The notes under the pieces were generated by a model. The model did no database searches. It was not told where the DNA came from and saw nothing but the letters and a program-made list of their open reading frames with translations. Shown in pieces: positions 24,210 through 34,043 of a stretch of 64,000 bases of DNA (the stretch's first letter is position 1; every line of letters starts with the position of its first letter). The translations under genes were made by a program, and so were the position numbers. The stretch is from Kribbella sp. VKM Ac-2569 (GTDB lineage: Bacteria; Actinomycetota; Actinomycetes; Propionibacteriales; Kribbellaceae). The stretch lies in the NCBI RefSeq assembly GCF_004216905.1, contig NZ_SGXJ01000002.1, positions 1 through 64,000 on the forward strand, given 5' to 3'.

Positions 24210-25751
24210 TCAGGGGGAGATGGCCACGGCACCGGTTCGGCGCGGGTCGCCGACGGCGAGGAGGCCGTCGGCCGGGTCCCAGAGCGCGGCCGCGACGCCG
24301 CCGAAGTACATCGAGTGCGGCGGCATCGGGCGGGTCGGCAACGCGGTCGAGCCGGAAACCGGCAGGTCGTCCTCGTAGTCGACGACCACGTCCTCGCGGA
24401 CGCGGACGTGCAGCCGCGGGTGCTCGACGGCCTCGCGGAGCCGCAGACCGCCGTGGGTGTAGAGCGCGTACACCTGGGCGAGCGCGGTCGGGATGCGGTC
24501 CGAGCCGGGTGAACTGATGGCGAGTACGGCGCCGTCGCTCTCACGGTGGGCGACGCTCGGGGCCATGTTCGAGGTGAGGCGGGTGCCCGGCGCGAGGCTG
24601 TGCGGGCCGCCGTGGAGAAGCTCCTGCTCGCCGAGCGCGTTGTTCAGCCAGATCCCGGTGCCGGGCGTGAGTACGCCGGACCCGTAGCCGGACGAGACCG
24701 TGATCGCGCACGCGTCGCCCTCGTCGTCGACGACCGAGACGGTCGCCGTACTCGGTGAGGTCAACGCGCGGAGGTCGCCGGCCGCGGCGAGGTCGAGCAG
24801 CTTCTGGCCTTCCAGCTTGCGCACGTTTTCCTCGTCGAGCTCGGCGAGCCGCTGGCCGAGTACGGCGTACTGGACCTCGATCAACCGTTCCAGCTCGGAC
24901 TGGCTCCAGCTGCCGTCGGACGGTACGCCGTCCAGCAGCGCGAGCATCGCGGCGACGGCCACTCCCCCGACCGCGGGCGGTGGGTTGGTCGCCAGACGCC
25001 AGCCGTTCTGCTTGACGATAAGCGCCGGGCGTACGACGGCCTCGTACGCGGCCAGGTCCGCGGCGGTGAGGATGCCTTCGTTCGCGGCCATGTCGTGGAT
25101 CAGGAGCTGGGCGAGCTGGCCCGTGTACATCGTCTCGGCGCCGTCGCGGGCGATGAGTTCGAGCGCTTCGGCGAGCTCCGGGATCACGATCGTGCTGCCG
25201 GCCTTGAGCACCACGCCGTCGTCGTCGTGCACGACAGCGTGGCTCGGCTGGTGCCAGCCGAAGATGATCTCGTGGGTGAAACCGAGGTAGTAGCCCGAGG
25301 TCCGGCTCAGCGGGAAGCCGTTGCGGGCGACATCGATCGCGGGCTGCACGACCTCGCGCCAAGGGGCCTTGCCGGAGCGGCGGTGGGCCAGGTCGAGGGC
25401 CTTCATCCCGCCGGGGGTTGCCACGGAGCCGTGGCCGACGGTGGTCGTCGTACCGCCGCCGTAGTCGGTGGTGATGTCCCAGACGCCGCGCCCGAACCGG
25501 TCCGTCGGCAGGCCGCGGCCGGGCATCTCCACCCAGCCGTCGATGGTGACCGCCTCACTACCCGCGGCCTGCAACGTGACGAACCCGCCCGAGGCCGGCG
25601 ACACCACCCCGATCTCGTTCACCATCGTGACGAGCGTGGCGGCAATCGCGGCATCTACCGCGTTCCCACCCTCAGCAGCCACCCGCACCCCGGCCTCGGC
25701 AGCAGCCGCATTCGGCGCCGCCACCGCCACCCGCGGGTGACTGCCATTCAT
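24210..25751 (-). CDS. ggt: Gamma-glutamyltransferase-like Ntn hydrolase
   Basis: This 513-residue protein is a member of the GGT family, whose precursors self-cleave into two subunits. The expected N-terminal nucleophile of the small subunit is Thr335 in TATVSVVDDEGDA (canonical TTHxSVVD). Further family blocks are GGNAVDAA (28-35), ASGGFV and the SGYGSGVLTPGTGIWLNN segment. No signal peptide is present, whereas many bacterial GGTs are periplasmic or secreted. It sits 5 bases after pheT, so it may be read with pheST. Substrate could be glutathione-like or other gamma-glutamyl compounds. Confidence 0.85.
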   Translation of the reverse strand: MNGSHPRVAVAAPNAAAAEAGVRVAAEGGNAVDAAIAATLVTMVNEIGVVSPASGGFVTLQAAGSEAVTIDGWVEMPGRGLPTDRFGRGVWDITTDYGGGTTTTVGHGSVATPGGMKALDLAHRRSGKAPWREVVQPAIDVARNGFPLSRTSGYYLGFTHEIIFGWHQPSHAVVHDDDGVVLKAGSTIVIPELAEALELIARDGAETMYTGQLAQLLIHDMAANEGILTAADLAAYEAVVRPALIVKQNGWRLATNPPPAVGGVAVAAMLALLDGVPSDGSWSQSELERLIEVQYAVLGQRLAELDEENVRKLEGQKLLDLAAAGDLRALTSPSTATVSVVDDEGDACAITVSSGYGSGVLTPGTGIWLNNALGEQELLHGGPHSLAPGTRLTSNMAPSVAHRESDGAVLAISSPGSDRIPTALAQVYALYTHGGLRLREAVEHPRLHVRVREDVVVDYEDDLPVSGSTALPTRPMPPHSMYFGGVAAALWDPADGLLAVGDPRRTGAVAISP

Positions 25752-25756
25752 GGTTT

Positions 25757-28330
25757 TCAGCCGACCCGTTGGACTGCGCCGAAGCGGTCCACGGTGACCT
25801 GGACCGCTGCCTGGCGGGCGTCGGCGACCTCGTTCTCCTTCAGCGTCCGGTCGGGCGCCCGGAACCGCAGCGCGAACGCGAGCGACTTCTTGCCCTCGCC
25901 GATCTGCTCACCGGTGTACACGTCGAACAGCCGGACCGACTCCAGCAGCTCACCCGCGCCCTCGGCCAGCGCCGCCTGTACGTCGGCCGCCGCCACGTCG
26001 GCCGGGACGATCAGCGCCACGTCCTCCTTGGCCACCGGGTACGACGAGAACGGCTGCGCCGTGATCGACTCCGGACCCGCCGCGATCAGCGCGTCGAGAT
26101 CCAGCTCGACCGCACTCGACCGAGCCGGCAGGCCGAACGCCTGACACACCTTCGGGTGCAGCTCACCCGCGTGCCCGATCACGGTGTTGTCGACCGAGAA
26201 CTCCGCGCACCGCCCCGGATGCCACGGCGCGAGCTCCACGTTCTTCACGACCGGCTCGACACCGACCACCGACGCGATCAGCCGCGCGATCTGCACCGCG
26301 TCGGCCCATCCGGCCGGGCGACCCTTGCCCCACCAGCCGGCCGGGGCCAGCGCACCGGTCAGCACGACGCCGACGTGCAGCGGCTGGTCCGGGAGTGCGT
26401 CGTACAGCGACTGGACCTCGGCATCGCTCGGCCGCTGCGCGACCGACGGGAGCGGCGCGGGCTTCGTCTCCGCCTTCGGCAGGAACACCAGGCCGGTCTG
26501 GAAGATCGCCAGGTCGTTCGCGCCTCGGCCGACGTTGCGCTCGGCCGTCCGGAGCAGCGTCGCGAGCAGGGTCGTCTGCATCGACGGCTCTTCGTCGGAG
26601 ATCGGGTTGACGAGCTTGACCGTCGCACGGCGTGCGTCGTCGGCCGGAAGACCCATCGCGTCGAAGTCGGCGGCACCCGTGAACGGGTACGACACGACCT
26701 CGGTCAGCCCCGCACCGACGAGCGCGGTCGCCACTCGGCGACGCCGACGCTGCGAGACCGTCAGCCCCTGCCCACCCGGCGCGGCCGGCAAGACCGACGG
26801 CACATTGTCGAACCCGAACAACCGGATGGCCTCTTCGGCAAAGTCGTTGGGATCACGAAGATCCGGCCGCCACGACGGCGGCGTGACCGTCAACAGATCG
26901 CCACCCTCGACGTGGGTGGACCCGACGGTGGTGGCGCCGACCTCGGCCAACCCAGGAGCGTGCGCACCCGCAGCCAACGGAGCCGCGACCGCATCCGTCG
27001 CTGCAGCCTCAATCGTGCAGCCCACTGAAGCCAGGTGCCGAACCGTCTCATCGAGCGTGATCACCGCACCCGCGACGCGGGCGGCGTGGTCGGCGCGGAT
27101 CGTGACGGGAGCCGGCTTCGGGTGGGTGTCGACGACGGTCTCGTCCGGGAGGACCGTGCCGCCCGCGTACTCGGCCAGCAGGTCCGCGACGCGCTGGGCG
27201 GCGTACCGCGGCAGGTTCGGGTCGACCTCGCGCTCGAACCGGCGCGACGCCTCCGACGACAGCTTGTGCCGGCGCGACGCCCGCGCGATCACGATCGGGT
27301 CGAAGTGCGCGGCCTCGATCACCACGTCCGTGGTGGCGTCCGAGATCTCCGTCGACGCACCACCCATCACACCGGCGACACCGATCGGACCGGAGTCGTC
27401 GGTGATCAGCAGATCCTCGGCGTCCAGCTCACGCGTCTGGTCGTCCAGCGTCATCAACTTCTCGCCGGCGTTCGCCCGCCGTACGACGATCTCCCCGGAC
27501 AGCCGCGCCTGGTCGTACCCGTGGATCGGCTGACCCAGCTCGAGCATCACGTAGTTCGTGACGTCGACCCCGATCGAGATCGGCCGCATCCCACTCGCGA
27601 GCAGCCGCTTCTGCATCCACCGCGGCGACAACGCCTTCGCGTCGATCCCGGTGACCGTCCGCGTCACGAAGACACTGCACGCCTTGGAGTCATCGACCCG
27701 CACCGGGTAGCCGTTGGAGCCGGAGCCGGTGAGCGCCAGATCGGCCGGGTCCTTCAGCGCGACGCCGTACGCCGTCGCCGCCTCGCGCGCGACGCCACGG
27801 ATCGACAGGCAGTACCCACGATCCGGCGTCACCGCGATGTCGAGTACGTCGTCCCGCAGCGCCAGCAACTCGATCGCGTCGTCGCCCGGCGTGCCCTCGC
27901 CCGGCTCCAGGACGACGATGCCGTGCGTGCCGTCGTCACCGAGGCCGAGCTCGGCGCTCGAGCAGATCATGCCGTTCGACACGTGCCCGTAGGTCTTCCG
28001 CGCCGAGATCGCGAACCCGCCCGGCAGCACCGCACCCGGTAGCACGACGACCACGAGATCGCCGACCTCGAAGTTGTGCGCGCCGCAGACGACCCACTGC
28101 GGCTCGTCCTTGCCGATGTCCAGCGAGCACCAGCGGATCGTCTTGCCGTTCTTCTGCGGCTCGTTCTCGTACGTGAGCACCTTGCCGACCACGAGCGGGC
28201 CGGTCAGGTCGGACTCCTCGACGGTCTCCACCTCGAGGCCGGCCCGGATCAGCTGCTCCGCCATCTGGCGGCCGGTGACGTCACCCGGCAGGTCGACGTA
28301 CTCACGAAGCCATGACAGTGGGACCCGCAT
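25757..28330 (-). CDS. pheT: Phenylalanyl-tRNA synthetase beta subunit
   Basis: This 857-residue beta subunit pairs with PheS as an alpha2-beta2 enzyme. The N-terminal start [15 protein letters not shown], a tRNA-binding OB fold near 40-155, the B3/B4 editing region, the B5 domain around 410-490 (with [12 protein letters not shown] just after) and the C-terminal ferredoxin-fold anticodon domain ([16 protein letters not shown] and [31 protein letters not shown]) are all visible. The ATG overlaps the pheS stop as ATGA. Full length for the family. Confidence 0.97.
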   Translation of the reverse strand: MRVPLSWLREYVDLPGDVTGRQMAEQLIRAGLEVETVEESDLTGPLVVGKVLTYENEPQKNGKTIRWCSLDIGKDEPQWVVCGAHNFEVGDLVVVVLPGAVLPGGFAISARKTYGHVSNGMICSSAELGLGDDGTHGIVVLEPGEGTPGDDAIELLALRDDVLDIAVTPDRGYCLSIRGVAREAATAYGVALKDPADLALTGSGSNGYPVRVDDSKACSVFVTRTVTGIDAKALSPRWMQKRLLASGMRPISIGVDVTNYVMLELGQPIHGYDQARLSGEIVVRRANAGEKLMTLDDQTRELDAEDLLITDDSGPIGVAGVMGGASTEISDATTDVVIEAAHFDPIVIARASRRHKLSSEASRRFEREVDPNLPRYAAQRVADLLAEYAGGTVLPDETVVDTHPKPAPVTIRADHAARVAGAVITLDETVRHLASVGCTIEAAATDAVAAPLAAGAHAPGLAEVGATTVGSTHVEGGDLLTVTPPSWRPDLRDPNDFAEEAIRLFGFDNVPSVLPAAPGGQGLTVSQRRRRRVATALVGAGLTEVVSYPFTGAADFDAMGLPADDARRATVKLVNPISDEEPSMQTTLLATLLRTAERNVGRGANDLAIFQTGLVFLPKAETKPAPLPSVAQRPSDAEVQSLYDALPDQPLHVGVVLTGALAPAGWWGKGRPAGWADAVQIARLIASVVGVEPVVKNVELAPWHPGRCAEFSVDNTVIGHAGELHPKVCQAFGLPARSSAVELDLDALIAAGPESITAQPFSSYPVAKEDVALIVPADVAAADVQAALAEGAGELLESVRLFDVYTGEQIGEGKKSLAFALRFRAPDRTLKENEVADARQAAVQVTVDRFGAVQRVG

Positions 28331-29439
28331 CAGATCTCCATCCCGAACTGGCGGCTGAACCGCACGTCACCCTCGACCATGTCCCGCATGTCCTCGACGC
28401 CGTTGCGGAACATCAGCGTCCGCTCCAGACCCATGCCGAAGGCGAAACCGGAGTACCGGTCGGTGTCGATGCCGTTGGCCTGCAGGACCCGCGGGTTCAC
28501 GACGCCGCAGCCGCCCCACTCGATCCAGCCCTCGCTGCCACAGGTCCGGCACGGCCGGTCCGGGTTGCCGACGGACGCGCCGCGGCAGACGAAACACTTC
28601 AGGTCCACCTCGGCCGACGGCTCGGTGAACGGGAAGAAGTTCGGCCGCAGCCGCGCCTCCAGGCCCTCACCGAACATCGAAACGACGAAGTGGTCGAGCG
28701 TGCCCTTCAGGTGCGCGAGCGTGATGCCCTCGTCCACGACCAGGCCCTCGACCTGGTAGAAGACCGGCGTGTGCGTCGCGTCCAGCTCGTCGGTGCGGAA
28801 CACGCGGCCCGGGCAGATCACGTAGATCGGCGGCTTCCGGGTCAGCATCGACCGCGCCTGCACCGGCGACGTGTGCGTCCGCAGGACCTTGCCGGAGCCG
28901 GCCGGCTCGACGAAGAAGGTGTCCTGCATCTGCCGCGCCGGGTGGTCGGGCTGGAAGTTCAGGGCGTCGAAGTTCAGCCACTCGGCCTCGACCTCGGGGC
29001 CTTCGGCGACGTCCCAGCCGAGCGCGGTGAACACGTCCGCGACCTGCTCGGAGATCAGCGACAGCGGGTGCCGCGCGCCGAGCTGCGGGGCGTGCCACGG
29101 CAGCGTCACGTCGACACGCTCGGTGTCCAGCATCCGCTCCTCGTGCTCGGCCTCGAGCACCGCGAGCCGCGACGCGAACCCCTCGTTGATCGCTTTCCGG
29201 GCCGCGCCGATCCGCTGCCCGGCCTCTTTCCGGGCCTGCGGCGGCAGCGCGCCGATCTCCCGGTTGGCCAGCACGATCGGCGACTTGTCGCCGAGGTGCA
29301 CGGTCTTGGCCTCCTGCAAGGCGGCCAGATCGGCCGCCCCGGTAAACGCCGTCAGCGCCTCGTCGCGGGTCCGCTCCACCTCTTCGGCATGCAGCGGCGT
29401 CACTTCGACCGGGTCGTAATCAGTGTTGGGACCGGACAT
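28330..29439 (-). CDS. pheS: Phenylalanyl-tRNA synthetase alpha subunit
   Basis: This 369-residue class II catalytic subunit has an N-terminal coiled-coil (about 20-100), motif 2 in [20 protein letters not shown] (about 205-225) and motif 3 in [22 protein letters not shown] near the C-terminus. A zinc-knuckle-like CFVCRG...CRTCG segment lies between them. A TAGACT box at 29479-29474 could be its promoter, giving a leader of about 28 bases. It is the first gene of a pheS-pheT-ggt run. Confidence 0.97.
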   Translation of the reverse strand: MSGPNTDYDPVEVTPLHAEEVERTRDEALTAFTGAADLAALQEAKTVHLGDKSPIVLANREIGALPPQARKEAGQRIGAARKAINEGFASRLAVLEAEHEERMLDTERVDVTLPWHAPQLGARHPLSLISEQVADVFTALGWDVAEGPEVEAEWLNFDALNFQPDHPARQMQDTFFVEPAGSGKVLRTHTSPVQARSMLTRKPPIYVICPGRVFRTDELDATHTPVFYQVEGLVVDEGITLAHLKGTLDHFVVSMFGEGLEARLRPNFFPFTEPSAEVDLKCFVCRGASVGNPDRPCRTCGSEGWIEWGGCGVVNPRVLQANGIDTDRYSGFAFGMGLERTLMFRNGVEDMRDMVEGDVRFSRQFGMEI

Positions 29440-29529
29440 GGCTCGCTCTCGGGTTGATACGTCTGCGGATTGCAGTCTAGAAACCCAACGCCCCAGACCG
29501 TGAATCGGCCGTCCACAACCGCCCGCGGA

Positions 29530-29871
29530 TCAGCCCAGGCGGTGTCTGGCTCGGACTACTCCGACGAGGATCCCGGCGCCGGCGAGGAGGGCGCCGACGC
29601 CGATCGGGAGGAAGAACTCCGGGTAGTCCACGACCGCGGCAGGGTCGGCCCATGGTTCGTGGCCCGGCTCGGGCTCGGCGAGGAGCAGGTACACCGCGCC
29701 GGCCACGTCGTACGCGACCGCCAGGACGATCGTCAGGATCGCGAGACCGCGGGCGCACTTCAGCACGCGACGGTTCCCGCGCGAGCGGCCGAACAGCATG
29801 GTGCCGAGCGCGATCGGGAGCAGGATGAACAACGACATCAGGACCAGGTTCGCGACCCCCTGATCAGACAC
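29530..29871 (-). CDS. Small membrane protein of unknown function
   Basis: This protein of about 113 residues is not recognised. It has three hydrophobic segments, near residues 6-24, 40-62 and 84-105, with an acidic loop (EPEPGHEPW) between the second and third. The GTG at 29871 lies 4 bases after GGAGG. A GTG seven codons further upstream (29892) is possible but lacks a ribosome-binding site. It lies upstream of pheS on the same strand, separated by about 90 bases containing a promoter-like box. Confidence 0.5.
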   Translation of the reverse strand: MSDQGVANLVLMSLFILLPIALGTMLFGRSRGNRRVLKCARGLAILTIVLAVAYDVAGAVYLLLAEPEPGHEPWADPAAVVDYPEFFLPIGVGALLAGAGILVGVVRARHRLG

Positions 29872-30003
29872 GAACCCTCCAGCGAAGCGCACGCACCGCC
29901 GAACGGTGGCGGATCTGGAACTCCGCCGACCAGAGGTGGATCCGGGTCGGCAGGTCGATCAGCCACCGTCGCGTCATACCGGCAATGCTGTCAGTGACCG
30001 GTG

Positions 30004-31518
30004 TCAGTGCACTGCGTCATCCACAGCCGGGGCCGTGTCCTGCACCTTCTTCTCGCCCTTCGGGAGGACCGCCAGCGCGACCACTGCCCCGGCGACCGCG
30101 CCGATCGCGCCGACCGTCATGGCGATCGACATCGCGTCGACGAAGGCGTGCTTCGCCGCGCCGAGGAAGTCCGGGCCGAGCGCGATGGTGTCGGCGATCG
30201 ACTTGCGGGCCGCCTCCGGGACGGAGTCCGGCAGGGCCGACGAGTACGCCGCGGCGAGCACACTGCCCAGTACGGCGACCGACAGCGCGGCACCCGTCTG
30301 CTGGACGGTGTCGTTCATCGCCGAGCCGACACCGCGGTGCTCCGGCGGAACGGCCTGCATCAACAGCGTGTACGCCGCCGGACCGGCCAGGCCACCGCCG
30401 ATCCCCATCACCAGCAGGCCGATGATCAACAGACCGTACCCGCTCGTGTCGGACACCTGCGTCAGGATGCCGAAGCTGCCCGCGATGATCAGCAGACCGA
30501 GCGAGATCAGCGTCCGGTCCGCGACCTTCTTCCCGAGCGTCGCCCCCAGGCCGTTGAACAGGGCAGCGGACAGCGCATACGGGATCAGCGCCAGGCCGGC
30601 CTTCAGCGGCGTGTACCCGAGCGCGAACTGCAGGTACTGCGTCAACGCCAGCAGCAATCCACCCGCGGTGAACGAGAGCAGCACGATCGAGAAACTCGTA
30701 CCGCTGAACCGCCGGTCCTTGAACAGCGCCAGCGGCACCATCGGATGCGCACTGCGCTTCTCCCACAACGCGAACGCGGTCAACGCGACCACACCGACCG
30801 CGAGCGCGCCGAGCACCCGGCCGGAACCCCAGCCGTGCAGCGGGATCGAGACGATCGCCCAGACGATCGACGCCATACCGACGATCGTCAGAACGGCGCC
30901 CGCCGGGTCGACGTCGCGCGCCGGGCCCTTCGACTCCGGGATGATCGCGAGCGTGCCGATGATCGCCAGGATCGCGATCGGCACGTTCAGCCAGAAGATG
31001 GAGCCCCACCAGAAGTGGTTCAGCAGGACGCCGCCGACCGTCGGACCGGCCACCACGCCCACCATCGCGACCATCGACCAGCCCGCCATCGCCTTGCGCT
31101 GCTCCTCCGGCGGGAACACCGTGAACAGCAGCGACAGCGTGCTCGGCATCAGCAGCGAGCCGCCAACGCCCATCAGGCCGCGGCACGCGATCAGCTGCCA
31201 CGGGTTCTCGGCCAGGGTCGCCAGCAGCGACGCCAGGCCGAACACCACCAGCCCGAGCAACAGCATCTTCCGCCGGCCGAACCGGTCGGACAGGCTTCCA
31301 GCGGTCAGCAGCAGGCCCGCGAACGCCAGGATGTAGGCGTCGATCACCCACTGGATGTCCGCGGGTGTCGCGCCCAGATCGCGCATCAGCGACGGGATCG
31401 CCAGGTTGAGGACGGTGTTGTCGACCACCAGCACCATCAGGCTCAGACACAGGATCAACAGGATCCACCAGCGCCGGGGATGCCCCTCGGTGGTGGACTC
31501 GAACGGTGTACTAGTCAC
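30004..31518 (-). CDS. MFS efflux transporter, DHA2 (EmrB/QacA) family
   Basis: This protein of about 504 residues has 14 predicted spans. The DHA2 motifs are present: WVIDAYILAFAGLLLTAGSLSDRFGRRK (motif A region), the GVGGSLLMPSTLSLL segment and the motif-C-like GVVAGPTVGGVLLNHFWW. It should export drugs or toxic metabolites by proton antiport. A TACAGT box at 31530-31525 is 6 bases from the GTG at 31518, so a leaderless start there is preferred over the GTG at 31524. The promoter is inside the operator shared with the divergent TetR gene. Confidence 0.88.
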   Translation of the reverse strand: MTSTPFESTTEGHPRRWWILLILCLSLMVLVVDNTVLNLAIPSLMRDLGATPADIQWVIDAYILAFAGLLLTAGSLSDRFGRRKMLLLGLVVFGLASLLATLAENPWQLIACRGLMGVGGSLLMPSTLSLLFTVFPPEEQRKAMAGWSMVAMVGVVAGPTVGGVLLNHFWWGSIFWLNVPIAILAIIGTLAIIPESKGPARDVDPAGAVLTIVGMASIVWAIVSIPLHGWGSGRVLGALAVGVVALTAFALWEKRSAHPMVPLALFKDRRFSGTSFSIVLLSFTAGGLLLALTQYLQFALGYTPLKAGLALIPYALSAALFNGLGATLGKKVADRTLISLGLLIIAGSFGILTQVSDTSGYGLLIIGLLVMGIGGGLAGPAAYTLLMQAVPPEHRGVGSAMNDTVQQTGAALSVAVLGSVLAAAYSSALPDSVPEAARKSIADTIALGPDFLGAAKHAFVDAMSIAMTVGAIGAVAGAVVALAVLPKGEKKVQDTAPAVDDAVH

Positions 31519-31555
31519 TCGCACACTGTACGACGATCTCGTACGGTGTGCGAGT
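31517..31555. promoter_or_regulatory. 39-base TetR operator between MFS and tetR-like genes
   Basis: Arms 31517-31533 and 31539-31555 are 17-base inverted repeats with one mismatch (core GTACGA-N5-TCGTAC), one of the longest dyads in the window. It covers the -10 box of the efflux gene (31530-31525) and lies 6 bases ahead of the -10-like TAGGAT (31562-31567) of the regulator. One repressor could therefore silence both directions. Confidence 0.75.
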
Positions 31556-31574
31556 CCTTTGTAGGATGGACCTC

Positions 31575-32282
31575 ATGAAGGACTGGATCTGGACCCGGGA
31601 ACGCAAAGCGGCACCCGCGCGGGAAACGCTCAGCCGGGATCAGATCGTGGCTGCGGCGATCGCGATCCTCGACTCCGAGGGCGTCACAGGGCTGAGCATG
31701 CGGAAGCTGGCCACCCGGCTCGGCTCCGGCGCGACCAGCCTCTACTGGTACGTCGACACCAAGGACGACCTGATCGACCTGGTGATCGACGAGGTCTGGG
31801 GCGAGATCGACATACCCGAGCCGGAGCTGGCCGGATGGCGGGCGGGTGCGCTGCTGTTCGGCCACAGCCTGCGGTCCGCCGTACTGCGGCACCCGTGGCT
31901 GCCCGAGGTGATGTACACCCGCCCGAGCATCGGCCCGAACGCGATGTCGATGGGCTCCCGCGGTCTGGTCCTGTTCGGGGCGGCCGGCTTTTCCGAGCAC
32001 GAGATCGACCTCGCGATGGGCAGCGTGATGTCGTATGTCCTCGGCACGGTCAGCGCCGAGGTCGCCACCCGCGAGATGGTCCGCAAGTCCGGCCGTACCG
32101 AGGAGAACTGGGTCACCGACATGCTCGAACAGGCCCAGGCCGTGGCCGGCGACTACCCGGAAATGCAGAAGTCCGTACGTCGCCGCACCTCGGTCGACCT
32201 GGACTCGGGCCTCACCGAAAACTTCGTCTTCGGCCTGGACGCCCTCCTCGACGGCCTCCAGACGCGCGTCAAGAAGAAGTAA
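31575..32282 (+). CDS. TetR-family repressor with tetracycline-repressor-type C-terminal domain
   Basis: This 235-residue regulator has an N-terminal HTH (LSRDQIVAAAIAILDSEGVTGLSMRKLATRLGSGATSLYWYVDTKDDLIDLV, split by normal helix boundaries, about residues 20-70) and a C-terminal ligand domain of the TetR_C type. It should repress itself and the divergent efflux pump through the 39-base palindrome. TAGGAT then 7 bases then ATG 31575 indicates a leaderless mRNA; an in-frame ATG at 31566 and a GTG at 31548 are less likely. The stop overlaps the next, convergent gene. Confidence 0.85.
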   Translation: MKDWIWTRERKAAPARETLSRDQIVAAAIAILDSEGVTGLSMRKLATRLGSGATSLYWYVDTKDDLIDLVIDEVWGEIDIPEPELAGWRAGALLFGHSLRSAVLRHPWLPEVMYTRPSIGPNAMSMGSRGLVLFGAAGFSEHEIDLAMGSVMSYVLGTVSAEVATREMVRKSGRTEENWVTDMLEQAQAVAGDYPEMQKSVRRRTSVDLDSGLTENFVFGLDALLDGLQTRVKKK

Positions 32283-32979
32283 GCCCGAACCACGGCCCCT
32301 TGGCGAACTCGGTCAGCAGCACCTCGCGATCGCCGTCCTCGGCGACCTCCTTCGTGAGCTCCTCGGCCCGGCGAAGCTCGGCCAGCGCCCGGTCACGTGA
32401 GCCGGTCGCCGCGAGCGCGCGGGCGAGCGCCTCCCGCGCGAACGGCTCATCCCAGTCGGCCATCTGATCCGCGTGCTCCTGAACCAGTTGCAGGCAGCGC
32501 CGGGCATGCCCGAGACCCAGCTCGGCGCGACCGATCCGGAGAGCGACCCGGGCGATCAAATGCTCACCGCGCGCGTGATTCGCCTCGTTCCCGGCTTCGA
32601 GCCAGTGCAGGCAGGCGGCGTACGCGCCGTACAGCAACCGCTCCTGGTCCTCCAGCGGACTCGACTCGTCGATCTGGTCGAGCAGGTCCCAGGTCTCGTT
32701 GTTCAGCTCCACACCGAAGTACCGGTGCAGTTCGCGGCCCTCGACAAGCTCGGTGGCCACCTTCTCCATCAACTCGGGCCAGCTCGCCAGCCCGTACTCC
32801 CGCGCAATCGTCAACTGCGCGTCCCGCAACGTAAAACTCGCCTCGTCGTACGCCGGGTGATGAACACGGGCCCGCTCGATCGCGTCCGGCCGTCCTTTGG
32901 TGACCGCCTTACGGAGTTCCTTCGCCCGGGCGCGCAACTGACTGAGACTCGCCTTCGCGGGCAGCGGCATGGTCGACAT
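32269..32979 (-). CDS. Helical protein of unknown function with ankyrin-repeat-type N-terminal motif
   Basis: This 236-residue protein is not assigned a function. The N-terminal stretch FTLRDAQLTIAREYGLASWPEL resembles the leader commonly seen in bacterial ankyrin-repeat and related proteins. The rest is alpha-helical, with paired helices at 105-225 that look TPR-like (ARGEHLIARVALRIGRAELG, ALAATGSRDRALAELRRAEEL). No signal peptide or membrane span is seen. The start follows GAAGGA. The last 14 bases overlap the convergent tetR-like gene. Confidence 0.55.
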   Translation of the reverse strand: MSTMPLPAKASLSQLRARAKELRKAVTKGRPDAIERARVHHPAYDEASFTLRDAQLTIAREYGLASWPELMEKVATELVEGRELHRYFGVELNNETWDLLDQIDESSPLEDQERLLYGAYAACLHWLEAGNEANHARGEHLIARVALRIGRAELGLGHARRCLQLVQEHADQMADWDEPFAREALARALAATGSRDRALAELRRAEELTKEVAEDGDREVLLTEFAKGPWFGLTSS

Positions 32980-33146
32980 CGACAGTCCTTCCAGGACAAC
33001 CCGCTCCGCTGAATCAGGCCGTCCCGAAGGGTCAACCGGCCGACACGAGTACTGCTCCCATCATCCAGGTGTACTCAGTACTTGCCGCGAAGAGGAGGCG
33101 CCCTGGCGCACGCTACGCAAACGCTGACACGCCACCCACCCCACCG

Positions 33147-34043
33147 TCAACCGCGGCCAAGGTGGATCGGGTTGGTCCAGGCGCGGTGGCCGGTTGCGTC
33201 CTCGGTGGTGATTCGGCAGTGGGTGTTGCGGAACAGGTGCAGGGGGAAGGTGCACTCGGTGAGGTTGGTGCCTTGGGCTACTTCGGCGCCGGGGCGGCCG
33301 CCGGTCAGGAGGATCTTCGCCGCGGGCGAGCAGTGGACGGTGATCTCGTCGCCTTCGATGCGTACGTCGTACAGCTCGGGGCCTGTGCTGGAGTAGAAGT
33401 GGCCGGCCTTCAACGCGGTCAGGAGCGCGTCCGGGGCGAGGGTTTCGGCGCGGACGTGGATCCAGGCCTGGCAGGGTGGCGGGTCCTGGGGTTGCAGGTG
33501 GGCGTCGTCGGCGGCGTACGTCGTCAGCCGGTGACCGCGGTTCAGGAGGACATCGGCGAGATGCCAGCTGTCGCCGCGGTTCTCGCGGTCGGCGAGGGCG
33601 TTGTAGACCTCGACCGAGTGGGCCGCGTCCAGGCTCTCGGCATCGACGGCCGTCAGGAGCGACGCCGACGGATGCGCCATCCCGATCCACGCCCCTGCGG
33701 CCCGCGCGCGACGCGCCAGCTCAGGACCGGTTTCGGTCTCCCCCGGCGCCGCGAAATCGAGCGGCAGTCCGACCGCGACGATGTGCCACGCCTGGCCCGC
33801 CTCGGTCCGCGGCGCGTGCAGCTCGGCGCCGATCAGCGTGGTGAACCCGTCCGAGCGCAACTCCCGCGTGTCCGTCATCGGGAACCCGTACTCCGCGCGG
33901 AAGTGATCGGTGATCGCCACGAAGTCGTACCCGGCGTCCCGATAGACCTCCGCGGTCTCGGCCGGCGACAACGCTCCGTCGGACAGGTTCGAGTGCGTGT
34001 GCAGGTTCCCGCGCCAGAACCGCCCCGGGAGATCGAAGATCAC
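33147..34043 (-). CDS. PHP-domain metallohydrolase (CehA/McbA-like)
   Basis: This 298-residue protein has the PHP metal-binding motif HTHS at 15-18 (NLHTHSNLSDG), followed by ITDHF (about 43-47) and further histidine/aspartate motifs (TYAADDAHLQP). PHP proteins are metal-dependent phosphoesterases or hydrolases; CehA/McbA members act on other esters. A C-terminal beta-rich segment follows. Its ATG overlaps the trmH stop as ATGA, so it is the last gene of the infC operon. The substrate is unknown. Confidence 0.8.
   Translation of the reverse strand: MIFDLPGRFWRGNLHTHSNLSDGALSPAETAEVYRDAGYDFVAITDHFRAEYGFPMTDTRELRSDGFTTLIGAELHAPRTEAGQAWHIVAVGLPLDFAAPGETETGPELARRARAAGAWIGMAHPSASLLTAVDAESLDAAHSVEVYNALADRENRGDSWHLADVLLNRGHRLTTYAADDAHLQPQDPPPCQAWIHVRAETLAPDALLTALKAGHFYSSTGPELYDVRIEGDEITVHCSPAAKILLTGGRPGAEVAQGTNLTECTFPLHLFRNTHCRITTEDATGHRAWTNPIHLGRG

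Noticed and set aside
24167..24544. N-terminal extension of the GT2 gene by 126 codons.
   Set aside because: It is opposite in frame to the 3' end of ggt and rich in Arg/Ser/Pro; the GT2 domain begins at 24166.
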